64,000 nucleotides of DNA from VRUE01 sp963805475 (GCA_963805475.1 CAWDUO010000007.1:124001-188000), one strand, 5' to 3'. Shown: positions 8,315 through 16,813, numbered from the stretch's first letter. Notes: generated by a model from the letters alone, not told the origin. Numbers and translations are program-made.

Positions 8315-9370
8315 GTGGAGGGAACGGCAGAGACGCGGACGGTTCTGGTCACCGGCGGCTCGGGGTTCCTCGGCGGCTGGTGCGTGGTCGAGCTGCTGCG
8401 CCGCGGCTACGCGGTGCGGACGACGGTGCGCGACCCGGCGCGCGAGGCCGGGGTGCGGGCGGCAGTCGCCTCGCAGCTCGGACCGGGCGACCGGGGGCCT
8501 CAGGCGCCTGCCGATGACCGGCTCACCGTCCTCACCGCCGACCTGCGCGCCGACGAGGGCTGGGCGGAGGCCGTCGCGGGCTGCGACTTCGTCCTCCACG
8601 TCGCCTCGCCCTTCCCCGCCGTGCAGCCGAAGGACCCGGACGAGCTGATCGTGCCGGCGCGCGAGGGCACCCTGCGCGTCCTGCGCGCCGCCCTCGACGG
8701 CGGAGTAGAGCGGATCGTCGTCACCTCCTCGGTCGCCGCGATCACCGGCAGCGGCAAGCCGGTCTCGGGACGGCCGCTGGACGAGCGCGACTGGAGCGAC
8801 CCCGACAACCCGAAGCTGACCCCATACGCGCGCTCGAAGACGATCGCCGAGCTGGCGGCGTGGGAGCTCGCCCGTGAGCGCGGCGCCGAAGAGAGGCTGG
8901 CGACCGTCAACCCGGGCGCCATCATCGGCCCGGTGCTCGGCGAGGCCGACTCCTTCTCGCTCCAGTCGATCCAGCGGCTGCTCGGCGGGATGCCGGGCGT
9001 GCCGCGGATCGGCTTCAGCTTCGTCGACGTGCGCGACGTCGCCGACCTCCAGATCGGGGCGATGACCGCCCCCGAGGCCGGCGGCGAGCGCTTCGTCGCC
9101 GTCCAATCCTTCATGTGGATGGCCGAGGTGGCCACGGTCCTGCGCAAGCGCCTCGGCGAGGACGCCGCCAGGGTGCCGACCCGCGAGGTGCCGAACCTGC
9201 TCGTCCGCGCGATGGCGCTCTTCGACCCGGGCGCGCGCTCGGTCATCGGACAGCTCGGCCGCAGGACGTCGCTCTCCAGCGAGAAGGCGCGCACGCGACT
9301 CGGCTGGGACCCGCGGCCGCTCGACGACACGATCGCCGACTGCGCCCGCAGCCTGCTCGCGCGGAGCTGA
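8315..9370 (+). CDS. NAD(P)-dependent extended SDR, dihydroflavonol-4-reductase-like
   Basis: 351 residues from GTG 8315. The N-terminal NAD(P) motif TGGSGFLGGW, the mid-region VVTSSVAAITG with the catalytic Ser, and YARSKTIAE (Tyr-x-x-x-Lys) identify an extended short-chain dehydrogenase of the DFR/cinnamoyl-CoA-reductase type. The usual downstream NPGAIIGPVL motif is present. It is probably a cytosolic ketone or aldehyde reductase; the substrate cannot be deduced. Divergent from the monooxygenase gene across a palindromic element. Confidence 0.88.
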   Translation: MEGTAETRTVLVTGGSGFLGGWCVVELLRRGYAVRTTVRDPAREAGVRAAVASQLGPGDRGPQAPADDRLTVLTADLRADEGWAEAVAGCDFVLHVASPFPAVQPKDPDELIVPAREGTLRVLRAALDGGVERIVVTSSVAAITGSGKPVSGRPLDERDWSDPDNPKLTPYARSKTIAELAAWELARERGAEERLATVNPGAIIGPVLGEADSFSLQSIQRLLGGMPGVPRIGFSFVDVRDVADLQIGAMTAPEAGGERFVAVQSFMWMAEVATVLRKRLGEDAARVPTREVPNLLVRAMALFDPGARSVIGQLGRRTSLSSEKARTRLGWDPRPLDDTIADCARSLLARS

Positions 9371-9380
9371 GGCCGCGGCC

Positions 9381-10157
9381 TCAGAGCAGCGCCGTCAGCG
9401 CCTCGGCGCCCGTGTAGAGGGCGGTGGCGACGACGAGCAGCGCGAACCAGCGGGTCAGCGCGTCGGTCGAGACGCGCTCGCCAAGCCGGCTGCCGGCGAG
9501 GACGCCGACGGCCGCTGCGGCGGCGAAAGGCAGGATCGTCGCCCACTCGATGCCGCCGCCGTGCAGGCGGACCAGCAGGGCGACGATCGAGCCGATGACG
9601 ATCACCATCAGGCTGGTGCCGACGGCCTCGGTCATTCCGAAGCCGAGCGAGAGGACGAGCGCCGGCACGATCACGAAGCCGCCGCCCACTCCGAAGAGGC
9701 CGGTGAGCCAGCCGACGCCGAGGCCGAGCAGGACGACCGAAGCGGCCGAGCGGCCGCCGACGCCGTGGCGCCATCGCCGGAAGCTCGACTCGCCGCGCGC
9801 TCGCTCGGAGACCATCGCCGCGGCGCCGAGCGCCATCACCGGCGAGAAGGCGAGCAGCAGCACATCGGGGTCGAGCGCCCGGGCGAGCAGCGATCCGGCG
9901 AACGAGCTGGCCGCGACCGCCGCGCCGAAGGCGAGCCCCGCCCGCCAGCGCACCTCGTCCCGCCGCAGGTAGGAAACCAGGCCGATCGCGGCGGCGGCGA
10001 TCACCACCACCAGCGCCCCCGCCTGCGCGCCGCGCACGCTCTGGCCACCCAGATAGACGAGCGCCGGCACCGCCAGCAGCGACCCGCCGCCGCCGACCGA
10101 GCCCAGCAGCACGCCGATCAGCACACCGATCGGAATCAGAAGCGCCAAGTCGCCCAC
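9381..10157 (-). CDS. TauE/SafE-family sulfite/anion exporter
   Basis: 258-residue inner-membrane protein with about eight hydrophobic helices. Two Gly-rich repeats typical of the family are seen (IGVLIGVLLGSVGGGGSLLA near the N-terminus and GWLTGLFGVGGGFVIVPAL in the middle). The family exports sulfonates, sulfite or related organic anions; the actual substrate is unknown. It converges on the SDR gene with 10 bp between stops. Confidence 0.9.
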   Translation of the reverse strand: MGDLALLIPIGVLIGVLLGSVGGGGSLLAVPALVYLGGQSVRGAQAGALVVVIAAAAIGLVSYLRRDEVRWRAGLAFGAAVAASSFAGSLLARALDPDVLLLAFSPVMALGAAAMVSERARGESSFRRWRHGVGGRSAASVVLLGLGVGWLTGLFGVGGGFVIVPALVLSLGFGMTEAVGTSLMVIVIGSIVALLVRLHGGGIEWATILPFAAAAAVGVLAGSRLGERVSTDALTRWFALLVVATALYTGAEALTALL

Positions 10158-10301
10158 AACCGGATCATGCCGGTCCGGCGAGATCCACTCGGCCGGGCTA
10201 GCCGACGTTCAGCGAACCCCCCGGTCGAGTGGGGCTCGTCATGAGGACGCAGTGAGGATCACACCGGCAAGAAAAGATCCGCTTGCAGGACCGTCGTGAA
10301 A

Positions 10302-10375
<74 letters not shown>

Positions 10376-10413
10376 GCGGTCGGTGAATTCTAGCAATAGA
10401 GTGCCCGGCCCTC

Positions 10414-11433
10414 ATGGCTGAGCGCTCCGCAAAGCGGGTGGCGGTGATCGACGTGGGCAGCAACTCGACGCGGCTGCTGGTCGCCGACGTGGACGCCGGC
10501 GGAGACGGCGACGGCAGCGAGGCGGCCGGCGGCGTCCGGGTGCTCGAGCGACAGAGCCGGGTGACGCGGCTCGGCCGCGGCGTCGACCTCTCCGGACAGC
10601 TCGCCGACGAGGCGATCGAGGCGGCATGCGCGGCGATCGGCGACTACGTGGAGATCTGCCGCGACCACGAGGCTGAGGAGGTCGCGGCGATCGCGACCAG
10701 CGCGGTGCGCGACGCCTCCAACGGCGCCGCCTTCGTCGCCGAGCTGCGCGAGCGCTTCTCCCTCTCGGCCCGCGTGCTCGACGGCGCCGAGGAGGCGCGG
10801 CTCACCTACCGCGGAGCCACCGACGAGCAGCCGCCCGCGATCCCGACGCTGGTGATCGACATCGGCGGCGGCTCGACCGAGATGGTCGTCGGCAGCGGCC
10901 CCGAGATCGGCTTCCACGCCTCCCTCCAGGCCGGCGTCGTCCGCCACACCGAGCGCCACGTCGCCTCCGACCCCCCCACGACGGCGGAGCTTGAGGCCCT
11001 GGCGGCCGACATCCGCGGGCTGATCGAGGCCTCCCTCGCTCGCTCCGCTGTTCCTTATCCCGAAATAGCGGGGCAAAGGAACAGCGGAACGCCGGAGGCC
11101 GAGGCCGGGATCGCCGTCGCCGGAACGCCGACCTCGCTCGCCGCGGTCGAGCTCGGCCTCGAGCCCTACGACCCGGCCCGCGTGCACGGCCACGTCCTCT
11201 CGCTGGCGACGATCCAGCGCCAGCTCTCCCGCTTCGCCTCGGCCCCGCTGGCCGAGCGGGCGACGATCCCCGGCCTGCACCCCGACCGCGCCCCGACGAT
11301 CGTCGCCGGCTGCGTGATCCTGATCGAGGCGATGCGCGCCTTCGGGCTCGAGCGGATCCAGGTCTCCGAGCACGACATCCTGTACGGGGTGGCGCTCGAG
11401 GCCTCAGCCGGGCCGCGCACGTCTGCGGCATAA
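10414..11433 (+). CDS. ppx: Exopolyphosphatase, Ppx/GppA family, with in-frame palindromic insert
   Basis: 339 residues of the ASKHA-fold Ppx/GppA family, which removes terminal phosphate from polyphosphate or hydrolyses pppGpp. Seen: the phosphate-1 loop VIDVGSNSTRLLVADV, IATSAVRDASN, and the phosphate-2 loop VIDIGGGSTEM, followed by the conserved RVHGHVLSLATIQ and SEHDILYGVALE segments. It is the short actinobacterial type without the C-terminal HD domain. Residues about 210-226 (S-A-V-P-Y-P-E-I-A-G-Q-R-N-S-G core) are encoded by a palindromic element read in frame, just before the VAGTPTSLAAVELGL strand; this should be a surface loop and activity may survive. Confidence 0.92.
   Translation: MAERSAKRVAVIDVGSNSTRLLVADVDAGGDGDGSEAAGGVRVLERQSRVTRLGRGVDLSGQLADEAIEAACAAIGDYVEICRDHEAEEVAAIATSAVRDASNGAAFVAELRERFSLSARVLDGAEEARLTYRGATDEQPPAIPTLVIDIGGGSTEMVVGSGPEIGFHASLQAGVVRHTERHVASDPPTTAELEALAADIRGLIEASLARSAVPYPEIAGQRNSGTPEAEAGIAVAGTPTSLAAVELGLEPYDPARVHGHVLSLATIQRQLSRFASAPLAERATIPGLHPDRAPTIVAGCVILIEAMRAFGLERIQVSEHDILYGVALEASAGPRTSAA
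11042..11091. repeat. Palindromic element family A, copy 2, inside ppx
   Basis: Arms TCCGCTGTTCCTTATCCCG and CGGGGCAAAGGAACAGCGG. It sits wholly inside the ppx coding region and keeps the frame, adding about 17 residues. Confidence 0.9.
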
Positions 11434-11435
11434 CC

Positions 11436-11822
11436 ACATAGCCAGGCGCGAGTGGCTGCGGGAAACAACGTGTGACCCGGTGTACAGGCGCGATTTCAGC
11501 GCCGCGCCAGATGGGTAAACGCCGAGCCCTATCCCCGAGAACTGGGTAAGTAACTGCTACCAAATTATGCGTAGCGGCAAAAGCAGCCTCTGGACAATCC
11601 GGATAGACGAGCGCATACTCCCGACAACCGGGAAGAGGTCAGGGCGAGAGCCCCAACCCCGACTCGGCAATAGGGTTTGGACGATTGCCGCATCATGGCG
11701 CCTCCCGCCGTCCGAGCCCATCGAATAAGAACCGGTCCCTGAAGACGTACCCCTGCCCGTCCTGAGGGACCGACCTGAATCGGCCGCCAGAGATGGCGGT
11801 CGATTCTCGTTTGGGGCGAGTT
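11436..11822 (+). ncRNA. Candidate structured non-coding RNA of unknown class
   Basis: The 447 bp between the convergent 3' ends of ppx and the thiamine-diphosphate enzyme hold no ORF with coding character and are visibly less GC-rich than the genes. They contain a series of stem-loops: GGCGC/GCGCC near 11487-11505, GCTAC/GTAGC near 11536-11555, GGGC-GAGA-GCCC near 11642-11653, CGGCAAT/ATTGCCG near 11665-11690, GGTCCCT/AGGGACC near 11734-11772, and a 13-bp stem with GAGA loop at 11778-11807 that could end the transcript. Two loops are GNRA (GAGA) only when read on the plus strand, which favours that strand. Because both flanking genes end here it is not a leader or riboswitch. I do not see the conserved cores of RNase P RNA, tmRNA, SRP RNA or 6S RNA. 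Confidence 0.45.
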
Positions 11823-11880
11823 CCGGGAGAGGCCGCCGGGGCTTGGGGCGATCTGGCCAGCCAGCCAGCTTTCCGCTCTC

Positions 11881-13491
11881 CTAAGCCAGATTCGACTTGC
11901 GAGGGTAGACGACCTCGGGGTCGGTGAGGACGTTGACGAGGGTCGGCCGACCCGACTCGAAGGCGCGCTCCAACGCCGGCCGCAGCTGCGCCGGATCGCT
12001 CACCTGGACTCCGTCGCAGCCGAGCGCCTCGACCATCTCCTCGTAGGGGGTGCCGGGCCGCAGCTCGGCCGCGACCGAGTAGCCGTAGAGGAATTTCATC
12101 GGGTGATGCTCGAGCGCCCAGATCCCGTTGTTGCCCATCACGCCGACGACGGGCACGCCGTGACGCGCCAAAGTGTCGAACTCCATGCCCGCGAAGCCGA
12201 ACGCCCCGTCGCCGAGCAGCAGGCAGACCTGGCGGTCGGGGTGGGCGAGCTTCGCGCCGAGCGCCTGGCCGGGCCCGGCGCCGAGGCAGCCGAATGGCCC
12301 GGGATCGAGCCAGCAGCCCGGCTCGTAGGTGTCGACGAAGCGGCCGGCGTAGGAGACGAAATCGCCGCCGTCGCCGACGACGATCGCGTCGCGGTCGAGC
12401 ACCTCGCCCAGCTCCCTATATATACGGACCGGGTGCAGCGGCGAGCGGCCGTCGTCCAATTCCGCCCGCTCGGCGGCGCGCTTCTCCGCCTCGACGCCGC
12501 GCAGCTCGGCCAGCCAGCCCTCGGTCCGCCCCGGCCCGGCCGCGACCGAATCGCGCAGCGCCGCCAGCGTCGCCGCCACATCGCCGACCAGGTCGACCTG
12601 CGGCGCGCGGTTCGCCGTCAGCGCGTTCGGCGCCACGTCGAGCCGAATCAGCTTGGCGTCCTCGCCGAAGCTCTCGCCGAAGCCGAGCCGGAAGTCGATC
12701 GGCACCCCGACGACGAGCGCCACGTCGGCCCCCTTCAAGCCGGCGCCCCGCGCCCGGCTGAAGCAGAGCTCGTGGTCGGCGGGCAGGCAGCCGCGGCCGA
12801 GCCCGTTGAGGAAGACGGGGATGCCGAGCGCCTCGGCCAGCGCCCGCAGCTCGTCCTCTCCGCGGCCCCAGTAGAGGCCCGTCCCCGCCATGATCGCGGG
12901 ACGCTCGGCGGCGGCCAGCAGCGCCGCCGCCTCCTCCACCCCGTCCGCCGGGCGGGCGTCCGGCGCTGCGGCAACGGGGATCTCCGCCTCGGCCTCGCTG
13001 AAGACGACGTCGAGCGGGTAGTCGACGAAGGTCGGCCCGAACGGCGCGCCCAGCGCCAGGTCGAGGGCGGCCGCGGTGCGCGGGCCGATCGCCGCCGGCT
13101 CCTTCACCGTCTCCGCCGACTTGACCAGCGGGGCGACGAAGGGCAGGTGGTCGATCTCCTGCAGCGAGCCCGAGCCCCAGCGCAGCTCCGGCGCCCGCCC
13201 GCCGAGCACGCAGACCGGCGAGCAGTTGGCCTGGGCGCCGGCGATCGCGCTGACGCCGTTGGTCACCCCCGGCCCGGCGGTCAGCGCCGCCACCCCCACC
13301 CGCCGCGTCGCCTTGGCGAAGCCCTCGGCGGCGAAGGCGGCGGTCTGCTCGTGGCGCACGTCGACGATCTCGATCCCCTCGGCCCGGCAGCCGTCGTATA
13401 TGGAGAACAGGTGGCCTCCCGACAGCGTGAACAGATGCGTGACCCCGCGCGACTTCAGCGCCCTGGCAACGATCCTTCCCCCGTGCTCCAT
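11881..13491 (-). CDS. Thiamine-diphosphate-dependent enzyme, acetolactate-synthase-like
   Basis: 536 residues with the three-domain architecture of the acetolactate synthase/benzoylformate decarboxylase superfamily. The N-terminal pyrimidine-binding domain shows the catalytic-Glu region VRHEQTAAFAAEGFAK and the TAGPGVTNG loop; the middle FAD/PP-like domain follows; the C-terminal domain has the ThDP motif GDGAFGFAGMEFDTLARHG then VMGNNGIWALE. A small (regulatory) subunit gene is not adjacent, so anabolic acetolactate synthase is not certain; oxalyl-CoA or 2-keto acid decarboxylase-like roles are possible. Single-gene transcript starting at ATG 13491, with tandem repeats just upstream. Confidence 0.85.
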   Translation of the reverse strand: MEHGGRIVARALKSRGVTHLFTLSGGHLFSIYDGCRAEGIEIVDVRHEQTAAFAAEGFAKATRRVGVAALTAGPGVTNGVSAIAGAQANCSPVCVLGGRAPELRWGSGSLQEIDHLPFVAPLVKSAETVKEPAAIGPRTAAALDLALGAPFGPTFVDYPLDVVFSEAEAEIPVAAAPDARPADGVEEAAALLAAAERPAIMAGTGLYWGRGEDELRALAEALGIPVFLNGLGRGCLPADHELCFSRARGAGLKGADVALVVGVPIDFRLGFGESFGEDAKLIRLDVAPNALTANRAPQVDLVGDVAATLAALRDSVAAGPGRTEGWLAELRGVEAEKRAAERAELDDGRSPLHPVRIYRELGEVLDRDAIVVGDGGDFVSYAGRFVDTYEPGCWLDPGPFGCLGAGPGQALGAKLAHPDRQVCLLLGDGAFGFAGMEFDTLARHGVPVVGVMGNNGIWALEHHPMKFLYGYSVAAELRPGTPYEEMVEALGCDGVQVSDPAQLRPALERAFESGRPTLVNVLTDPEVVYPRKSNLA

Positions 13492-13535
13492 AGGACGACC
13501 CTATTGGGTAGCCAAATGAGCGAGCATCACGATCT

Positions 13536-13695
13536 GATTCTCTGCGAGCGGCGCCAATCTGGCGCATAGACGCCGCCCGCGGACGCGAAGCGGAGCAGGC
13601 GGCGTTTTATGAGGGGATTCTCTGCGAGCGGCGTCGATATGGCGCGTAGACGCCACCCCCGGACGCGAAGCGGAGGAGGTGGCGGAATAATGAGA
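13536..13695. repeat. Tandem 80-bp palindrome-containing repeat, family E (two units)
   Basis: Two units begin with GATTCTCTGCGAGCGGCG at 13536 and 13616, exactly 80 bp apart. Each contains a hairpin with arms CGCCGCC/GGCGGCG (unit 1) or CGCCACC/GGTGGCG (unit 2) around GGACGCGAAGCGGAG. Arms differ but compensate, so pairing is kept. A diverged relative is at 16731. The repeats lie between the thiamine-diphosphate enzyme promoter and tRNA-Leu. Confidence 0.85.
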
Positions 13696-13697
13696 GA

Positions 13698-13783
13698 GCC
13701 CGGGTGGCGAAACTGGCAAAAGCGGCGCACTTAAAATGCGCTGTCCCTTATGGGACTTGCGGGTTCGAGTCCCGCCCCGGGCA
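13698..13783 (+). tRNA. tRNA-Leu (TAA)
   Basis: Acceptor GCCCGGG/CCCGGGC with discriminator A, long variable arm (CTGTCCCTTATGGGACTTG), T arm GCGGGTTCGAGTCCCGC, anticodon loop CTTAAAA giving anticodon TAA. It is a type II tRNA of 86 nt, CCA not encoded. It reads UUA/UUG; UUA is rare in this genome's genes. Confidence 0.95.
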
Positions 13784-13918
13784 CTGCGCACTTTCCAGGG
13801 CACGTTGCGGTGTCTAAAAGACGGGTAAATGTTTGTACGGACCGCAACTATGGCGCTGTTACGGTGTCCATATCTACGAAGACGCCGTTCGCAAACGCCT
13901 TCCCTGGAGGAGTGAAGC

Positions 13919-15640
13919 TTGGAGGCATCGGCTCTAACCCACGCCAGTCAACGCGGACTTCTCGCCCGCCGCTCGCCGCTGCTCAAGCTGCAGGGCGACG
14001 CGAAGCTGATCGCGATGGCTCGCAGCGGCAACGCCGGCGCCTTCGAGACGATCGTCGACCGCTACCAGCCTCGCCTGCTGGGCTTCTGCCGGCAGATGCT
14101 GGGCTCCACCGAGGACGCCGAGGACGTCCTCCAGGAGGTCTTCGTCAACGCCTACCGGGCGATGCTCGCCGACCAGCGCGAGATCAACCTGCGCCCGTGG
14201 CTCTACCGGATCGCCCGCAACCGCTGCCTCAACCAGCTGCGCAAGCCGACCGCCGACGCGCAGGAATCGATGGACATGGTGCCGGTCGTCGAGGCGGCGA
14301 CGACCGCGGAGAAGGTGAGCAACCGGGAGGAGTTCCGCCAGCTGCTCGACGACGTCGGCAAGCTGCCTGAGACGCAGCGCACCGCGCTGCTGCTGCGCGA
14401 GATGGACGCGATGTCCTACGAGGAAATCGCCGCGACCATGGAGACCAGCGTGCCCTCGGTCAAGTCGCTGCTCGTGCGGGCGCGGATCTCCCTCACCGAG
14501 GCCAGCCAGGCGCGCCAGCTGACCTGCGGCGAGGTGCGGCTGGAGCTGGCCGAGGCGGCCGAGGGGCTGCGCAAGGTCTCGGGACCGGTGCGGCGCCACG
14601 TGCGCGACTGCGAGGAGTGCGCCGACTTCCGCTCGCAGGTGCGCAGCAACGAGAAGGCGCTGGCGGCCGCGTTCGCGCCGGCCGGCGCGCTCTTCGCCCT
14701 CAAAGGCTTCATCCTCGGCAAGCTCGGCTTCGGCGGGGGAGCGAGCGGCGCGGGCGCGGCGAGCGGCGGGGCAGGGGCCGCAGGCGCGAGCGCCGGGGCC
14801 ACTGGCGCCGCAACCGCGGGGGCGACCGCCAGTGCGGGCGCGACCGCGGCGGGGGCGGTAGCCAGCGCCGGCGCGGCGATCGGCGGCGGCAGCGCCGCCG
14901 GCGGCATCGGCGCGGTCGGCGGAGCGATCGGCACCAAAGCCGTCGCCGGAGTCGTCACCGCGGCGGTGCTGACCGCCGGCACCGTGGGGACGGTCGAGGT
15001 CAGCCAGAACGGCGACGCCGGCCCAGCGCCGAAGGCGAGCGCGCCGGCGCGGATCTCCTCGGCGCACAGCAAGCCCGTTTCGGTTGCCCAGAGCCACGTC
15101 GCGCCGACACCGCCGCCGCAGACCGTCGAAGCGACGATCGCGCCGACCCCGCCGGCCGAAACGCCGGCGCCTCCGGCCGAACCGGCACCTCCAACCTCAC
15201 CGGCCGCCGCACCCGCACCCGAAGCGGAAACCGGCGCCACCACGGCTCCGGGCTCCCCGGACACGGTCGCCGTGAAGGACGAAGCGAAGGCCCCCACCGC
15301 GAAGACCGCCGTCCCGAAGGTCGACGGCGCCAAAGCCCCGAGCGGCGCCGCGGGCGCGCCGGCCGGCGGCGAAACCGTCGTCGTCACCGTCGGCGGCAGC
15401 GTGCCGCCGACGAGCGCCGAAGGTGGGAGCGAAGGCGCGCCGGCAGGGGAATCGACGCCTCCGCCGAGCCAAGAAAGCGCCCCGCCGGCGGAATCGACAC
15501 CGCCGCCGCCGTCTCCCGAATCCACACCGGAATCCACCTCTTCCGCCGCGACCGCCTCAGCTGTCGAAGGGTCCGCGGAAGAAGGACCCGCGGAAGAAGG
15601 GCCCGCGGAGGCGACCGAGGAAGCCGAAACCGCTCCCTAG
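13919..15640 (+). CDS. ECF sigma factor fused to zinc anti-sigma-like domain, membrane anchor and Pro-rich tail
   Basis: 573 residues from TTG 13919, preceded by a good GGAGG site. Residues about 35-105 are sigma region 2 (AFETIVDRYQPRLLGFCRQM, EDVLQEVFVNAYRAM, RPWLYRIARNRCLNQL); about 135-190 are region 4 (LPETQRTALLLREMDAMSYE, then the HTH VPSVKSLLVRAR). A zf-HC2-like motif follows: Cys203, His227, Cys231, Cys234 (HVRDCEECADF), the zinc site of ZAS anti-sigma factors. Then come an Ala/Gly-rich stretch, one likely transmembrane helix near 340-360 (VAGVVTAAVLTAGTVGTVEV) and about 210 Pro/Ala/Glu-rich residues, presumably outside the membrane. A sigma and its inhibitor in one chain suggests release by cleavage or redox change; this is inference. 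Confidence 0.88.
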   Translation: MEASALTHASQRGLLARRSPLLKLQGDAKLIAMARSGNAGAFETIVDRYQPRLLGFCRQMLGSTEDAEDVLQEVFVNAYRAMLADQREINLRPWLYRIARNRCLNQLRKPTADAQESMDMVPVVEAATTAEKVSNREEFRQLLDDVGKLPETQRTALLLREMDAMSYEEIAATMETSVPSVKSLLVRARISLTEASQARQLTCGEVRLELAEAAEGLRKVSGPVRRHVRDCEECADFRSQVRSNEKALAAAFAPAGALFALKGFILGKLGFGGGASGAGAASGGAGAAGASAGATGAATAGATASAGATAAGAVASAGAAIGGGSAAGGIGAVGGAIGTKAVAGVVTAAVLTAGTVGTVEVSQNGDAGPAPKASAPARISSAHSKPVSVAQSHVAPTPPPQTVEATIAPTPPAETPAPPAEPAPPTSPAAAPAPEAETGATTAPGSPDTVAVKDEAKAPTAKTAVPKVDGAKAPSGAAGAPAGGETVVVTVGGSVPPTSAEGGSEGAPAGESTPPPSQESAPPAESTPPPPSPESTPESTSSAATASAVEGSAEEGPAEEGPAEATEEAETAP

Positions 15641-16344
15641 AGAGTCTCTCCCGGCTTCAGCAGCACGACCTTCGAGGAGGTCCGCGACTCGACCTCGGAC
15701 TTGAACGCCTCGCTGTCGACCTCGATCGGCGGGAAGGTGTCGTAGTGGATCGGAATCACCGTCTCCGCGCCGACGAGCTCCGCCGCGACGGCCGCGTCGC
15801 GGCGGTCCATCGTGTAGTGGCCGCCGATCGGCAGCAGCGCGACGTCGACCGGGTTGCGCTCGGCGATCAGCTTCATGTCGCTGAACAGGCAGGTGTCTCC
15901 GGCGTGGTAGACCGTCGTGCCGCCGAGCTCGATCAGCAGCCCGGCGGCGGTGCCGATCGCGGTGCCGTGCTCGGCGCTGAACGGCGACTCGGCGGAGCCC
16001 GGAAGCGTGCTCGTGTGCCAGGCGGGGACCAGCTTGACCCAGCCCCAGTCGAACTCGACCGTGCCGCCCAGGTTGGGGTCGCTGACGTTCTCGACGCCCC
16101 GCTCCTCGAGCCACTTGGCGAGCTCGACGATCGCCACGCAGTGCGCCCCGGTGCGCTTCGCGACCGGCACCGCGTCGGCCATGTGGTCGGCGTGGCCGTG
16201 CGTGATCGCGATGTGGGTCGGCTCCACCTCCTCCGCGGTGTGGATCGCCGCCGGGTTGTTCGGCTTGAGGAACGGGTCGACCAGCACCGTCGTCTCCCCC
16301 TCGCTCAGCTCGAAGCACGAGTGGCCGTGGAACTTGATCTCCAT
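15637..16344 (-). CDS. UPF0173 metal-dependent hydrolase (beta-lactamase fold)
   Basis: 235 residues, the usual length of the UPF0173/YtkL family. Metal ligands are visible as THGHADHMAD (HxHxDH), a later His in VPAWHTST, Asp in HAGDTCLFSDM and His in VIPIHYDTFPP. The fold is established for the family, the natural substrate is not. It converges on the sigma factor gene with a 4-base overlap of 3' ends, and is preceded by a small gene on the same strand whose stop nearly abuts its start. Confidence 0.92.
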   Translation of the reverse strand: MEIKFHGHSCFELSEGETTVLVDPFLKPNNPAAIHTAEEVEPTHIAITHGHADHMADAVPVAKRTGAHCVAIVELAKWLEERGVENVSDPNLGGTVEFDWGWVKLVPAWHTSTLPGSAESPFSAEHGTAIGTAAGLLIELGGTTVYHAGDTCLFSDMKLIAERNPVDVALLPIGGHYTMDRRDAAVAAELVGAETVIPIHYDTFPPIEVDSEAFKSEVESRTSSKVVLLKPGETL

Positions 16345-16346
16345 CT

Positions 16347-16703
16347 TCAGCGCTCTCCTTGTTCGGTGTCGGGAGGCTCGGGGCCGGAGTCGCCCTCGCC
16401 CTTGCTCATCTCCTCTTTCAGTGCCCAGCCGACGGCGACCCCAACCATCATTCCCATCCGCGCCTCCTCGGCGAGCAGCGTGCGCACGGCGGCGATCCGC
16501 TCGTCGGGGTCGGGAACGGTCGCGGCCCTGAGCGACTCCCGCTCGTGCGATTCGCCGAACCAGCCGCCCTCGGCGAGGGCGCCGAGCAGCACCCGCTGGA
16601 GCTGCGGCGCCGCGCGGGCGACGACCGCCTCGGCCTCCGCGAAGCGCTCGGCATCGGCCAGCCGCTCGATCGCCTCTTCGAGTCGCTGCTCGTCGGGCTG
16701 CAC
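16347..16703 (-). CDS. Small alpha-helical protein of unknown function
   Basis: 118 residues from GTG 16703 (V-Q-P-D-E-Q-R-L-E-E-A). It is Ala/Glu/Arg-rich with predicted amphipathic helices; no family recognised. A longer frame from 16817 would add residues coded by a palindromic element and is not believed. The stop is 2 bases before the UPF0173 start, so the two are probably translationally coupled. Confidence 0.6.
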   Translation of the reverse strand: MQPDEQRLEEAIERLADAERFAEAEAVVARAAPQLQRVLLGALAEGGWFGESHERESLRAATVPDPDERIAAVRTLLAEEARMGMMVGVAVGWALKEEMSKGEGDSGPEPPDTEQGER

Positions 16704-16730
16704 AAGCTGGACACTAGATGGAAGGTGTCT

Positions 16731-16812
16731 AAGCCGCCCCCGGACGCGGGAGTGAGGGGCCATCCATATCTGATTCTCTGGCCCCTCACGGAAGCAGAGG
16801 AGGCGGCATTTG
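16731..16812. repeat. Palindromic element family E, single diverged copy
   Basis: Outer arms GCCGCCCCC and GAGGAGGCGGC enclose an inner perfect hairpin GTGAGGGGCC/GGCCCCTCAC. It shares GGACGCG, GGAGGCGGC and the TGATTCTCTG word with the tandem repeats at 13536. It sits between two minus-strand genes, just upstream of the small helical protein. Confidence 0.75.
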
Positions 16813-16813
16813 A

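Noticed and set aside
11436..11822. RNase P RNA, tmRNA, SRP RNA or a riboswitch
   Set aside because: The expected core sequences (for example the GAGGAAAGTCC of RNase P or a tRNA-like 3' end of tmRNA) are not seen, and the region follows two gene ends rather than preceding a start.
13536..13695. CRISPR array
   Set aside because: Only two tandem units, no unique spacers between short identical repeats, no cas gene.
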